Positions 4,693 through 6,538 of a stretch of DNA of 6,538 nucleotides are shown here, in pieces. Source of the DNA: Hellea sp. GTDB taxonomy: Bacteria > Pseudomonadota > Alphaproteobacteria > Caulobacterales > Maricaulaceae. The position numbers and the translations under genes were made by a program. Position 1 is the stretch's first letter; each line of letters opens with the position of its first letter. The notes beneath the pieces were generated by a model. It made no database searches, was not told where the DNA came from, and worked only from the letters and a program-made list of their open reading frames with translations. The DNA lies in the NCBI GenBank assembly GCA_020628635.1, contig JAHDEU010000129.1, positions 1 through 6,538 of the forward strand. Reading direction: 5' to 3'.

Positions 4693-5418
4693 TTATTTGT
4701 CCAACGCAGCCCGCTGCAGCGCGCAGATCTCCCCGATCCCTTTCTTCGCCAGCCGCATCAGCTCGTCCATCTGCTCTCCGGTGAACGGCTTCTCTTCGGC
4801 CGTGGCCTGCACCTCGATGATCCCGCCCGCTTCCGTCAGCACGAAATTCGCATCCGCCTGCGCGTCGCGGTCTTCGGTGTATTCAAGATCCAGCCGGCAG
4901 GTCCCGTCCACGATCCCGCAGCTGACGGCCGCCATGGGCGCGGTGACGGGGTTCTTGGCGATCAGCCCCTGCTTCACCAGCCCGTCGCAGGCCATGGACA
5001 GCGCGACCCAGGCCGCGGAGATAGATGTGGTGCGCGTGCCACCGTCCGCCTGCATGACGTCGCAATCCACCACGATCTGACGCTCGCCCAGCGCTTCGAG
5101 GTCGGTCACGGCTCTGAGCGACCGCCCGATCAGGCGCTGGATTTCCACCGTGCGCCCGCCCTGCTTGCCGCGGGCGGCCTCGCGTGAGTTGCGCGTGTGG
5201 GTGGAGCGCGGCAGCATGCCGTATTCCGCCGTGACCCAGCCCTTGCCCTTGCCCTTCATCCAGCGCGGCACGTTCTCGTCGACCGAGGCCGTGACCAGCA
5301 CATGGGTGTGGCCGAACTTGGCCAGCACGGAGCCTTCGGCATAGCGCGACACACCCGTTTCGAACGAGACGGGGCGGAGCGCGTCGAGGGCGCGGTCTTC
5401 GGGGCGAGGTGAGGTCAT
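4693..5418 (-). CDS. rph: Ribonuclease PH
   Basis: RNase PH is a phosphate-dependent 3'-5' exoribonuclease that trims the last nucleotides after CCA in tRNA precursors and acts on other structured RNA ends. It works as a ring hexamer in the cytoplasm. The protein has 241 residues, the normal length. Visible family motifs are ALRPVSFETG (13-22), AEGSVLAKFGHT (27-38), GWVTAEYGMLPRST (60-73), the phosphate-site GRTVEIQRLIGRSLRA (88-103), DCDVMQADGGTRT (118-130) and the second acidic motif EYTEDRDAQADANF (179-192), whose D183 and D189 match the catalytic aspartates. The ATG at 5416-5418 is chosen because AAGGAAC (5424-5430) is a good ribosome binding site and the RNase PH core starts right after it. 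The frame is open to 5535 but has no similarity there. It is divergent from hrcA across 92 bp. It is separated from its usual partner rdgB by three opposite-strand genes. Confidence 0.96.
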   Translation of the reverse strand: MTSPRPEDRALDALRPVSFETGVSRYAEGSVLAKFGHTHVLVTASVDENVPRWMKGKGKGWVTAEYGMLPRSTHTRNSREAARGKQGGRTVEIQRLIGRSLRAVTDLEALGERQIVVDCDVMQADGGTRTTSISAAWVALSMACDGLVKQGLIAKNPVTAPMAAVSCGIVDGTCRLDLEYTEDRDAQADANFVLTEAGGIIEVQATAEEKPFTGEQMDELMRLAKKGIGEICALQRAALDK

Positions 5419-5510
5419 GGTCGGTTCCTTGTTTGGGCAAGCCTCTATGCGCTCGGTGCGGCAAAGCAAGCCTTGCGAGCTCTGCCCGCCCGGCCCACAT
5501 AGCGCTGCCC

Positions 5511-6538
5511 ATGTCCGCCCACACGCCATTCCCACTCTCCGAGCTCGACGCCCGCGCGCGCCGCATCTTCGGCTCCGTGGTGCAGACCTATCTCAAGACC
5601 GGGCTTCCCGTGGGGTCCAAGACGCTGGCGCTTTCGGGGTCCAGCCTGTCGCCCGCCTCCATCCGCTCGGTCATGGCGGACTTGACGCGCTACGGCCTGC
5701 TGGAATCCCCCCATGTCAGCGCGGGCCGCCAGCCGACCCATGCGGGGCTGCGGCTCTATGTCGATGGCCTGCTGCAATTCGGCGATGTGCCCAAGGAAGA
5801 ACGCGCCCGGCTGGAATCGCGCATCGCGGCGGCGGGCCGCGCGCCGGACCAGGTCTTCACCGAGGCTTCCGTCATGCTGGCGGGCCTCGCGGGCGGGGCG
5901 GGGCTGGTGCTCGCGCCCGAAGCCCCGGACGGCGACGCGCTGCGCCATGTGGAGTTCGTCGGGCTCGACAATGGCCAGGCGCTGGTTGTCATGGTCCATG
6001 AGGGCGGCCGGGTGGAGAACCGCCTGATCGCGCGGCCCGCAGGCCTGCTGCCGAGCAGTCTGGAGCGGGCGGGCAATTTCCTGTCCGCGCGACTGTCGGG
6101 GCGGCGCCTGTCCGAGGCCCGCGCCGACATCCTGGCGGAGATAGAGCAGGGCCGCGCGGCCATCGACACCGCTGCCGCCACGCTGATCACGCAGGGCCTG
6201 GCGAGCTGGACCGAGGAGCCTGCAAAAAACCGCAAATTGATCGTCCGGGGACAGGCGCGCTTGCTTGACAATCTGGACGCCCGAACCGACGTGAGGGCCG
6301 ATCTGGAACGCATCCGCCTGCTGTTCGAGGATCTGGAACGCAAGGAAGAGCTGATCGCCCTGCTGGACCAGACGGAACATGCGGACGGGGTGAGGATTTT
6401 CATCGGAACCGAGAACCCGCTGTTCTCGCTGTCCGGGTCCAGCGTCGTCGTCGCGCCCTACCGGGACGGGGACGGCAGACTGCTCGGCGCGCTGGGCGTG
6501 ATCGGGCCGACGCGATTGAATTATGGCCGGGTCGTGCC
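5511..6538 (+). CDS. hrcA: Heat-inducible transcription repressor HrcA (3' end cut by window)
   Basis: HrcA binds CIRCE operators before groESL and other chaperone genes and represses them. GroEL keeps it active, which ties repression to chaperone supply. About 342 residues are visible of a usual 350-360, so only a short C-terminus is missing. The winged-helix DNA-binding region holds TGLPVGSKTL (30-39), SPASIRSVMADLTRYGLL (47-64) and ESPHVSAGRQPTHAGLRLYVDGLL (65-88). The GAF-like and dimerisation parts follow, with ALVVMVHEGG, IGTENPLF and LGVIGPTRLNYGRVV near the end. The usual IRNVM motif reads IRSVM here. ATG at 5511 gives the expected N-terminus, and there is no clear ribosome binding site. 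No CIRCE palindrome (TTAGCACTC-N9-GAGTGCTAA) is seen in the 92-bp upstream spacer. In relatives grpE commonly follows, which would lie just outside the window. Confidence 0.95.
   Translation, partial: MSAHTPFPLSELDARARRIFGSVVQTYLKTGLPVGSKTLALSGSSLSPASIRSVMADLTRYGLLESPHVSAGRQPTHAGLRLYVDGLLQFGDVPKEERARLESRIAAAGRAPDQVFTEASVMLAGLAGGAGLVLAPEAPDGDALRHVEFVGLDNGQALVVMVHEGGRVENRLIARPAGLLPSSLERAGNFLSARLSGRRLSEARADILAEIEQGRAAIDTAAATLITQGLASWTEEPAKNRKLIVRGQARLLDNLDARTDVRADLERIRLLFEDLERKEELIALLDQTEHADGVRIFIGTENPLFSLSGSSVVVAPYRDGDGRLLGALGVIGPTRLNYGRVV

Noticed and set aside
5437..5476. Repeated GCAAGCC and a GCAAG-C-CTTGC palindrome in the rph-hrcA spacer
   Set aside because: Short, imperfectly arranged and within chance expectation. 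Not CIRCE.
5445..6403. Long minus-strand frames opposite hrcA (311 and 215 codons)
   Set aside because: hrcA on the plus strand shows the full family pattern, and these are complementary-frame artefacts of high G+C.

Overview
The window looks like GC-rich alphaproteobacterial chromosome, most likely from the Caulobacterales/Maricaulales/Hyphomonadales neighbourhood. The clearest pointer is a gene for SciP, the small CtrA-inhibiting protein confined to alphaproteobacteria. Its upstream region carries a perfect CtrA-type box (TTAA-N7-TTAA), and GANTC (CcrM methylation) sites cluster nearby. The genus cannot be fixed from the sequence alone.

Layout from left to right. (1) mnmA, encoding a tRNA 2-thiouridylase, lies on the minus strand and is cut at its 3' end by the window edge. 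(2) A 276-bp divergent control region is AT-rich in its centre and holds the CtrA box. (3) sciP lies on the plus strand and ends one base before the hemW stop codon. (4) hemW (heme chaperone, radical SAM) and rdgB (dITP/XTP pyrophosphatase) lie on the minus strand with an 11-bp overlap, so they form an rdgB-hemW operon. (5) A divergent spacer holds a perfect 10-bp inverted repeat directly in front of a plus-strand pair: a four-helix DUF2975 membrane protein and a YozG-like HTH regulator one base behind it. (6) A DUF559 gene (Vsr-like nuclease fold), lower in GC, is bracketed by inverted copies of a roughly 65-bp REP-like hairpin element. (7) rph (RNase PH) lies on the minus strand. (8) Divergent from it is hrcA (heat-shock repressor), cut at its 3' end by the window edge.

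In many alphaproteobacteria rph, rdgB and hemW sit side by side on one strand next to a divergent hrcA. Here that cluster is split: about 1.4 kb carrying three opposite-strand genes lies between rph and rdgB. That stretch is the accessory part of the window. It consists of a probable self-regulated membrane-protein/HTH pair plus a putative REP-bounded DUF559 element. The rest is conserved core: tRNA modification, cell-cycle control, nucleotide-pool cleaning, heme delivery, RNA processing and heat-shock control.

The most interesting items are the inverted-repeat-bounded DUF559 unit, in which the repeat supplies both the ribosome binding site and the C-terminal codons; the perfect operator-like palindrome before the DUF2975/HTH pair; and the architecture of the sciP control region. 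No RNA genes, CRISPR arrays or insertion sequences with a transposase were seen. No gene-free stretch exceeds 300 bases.
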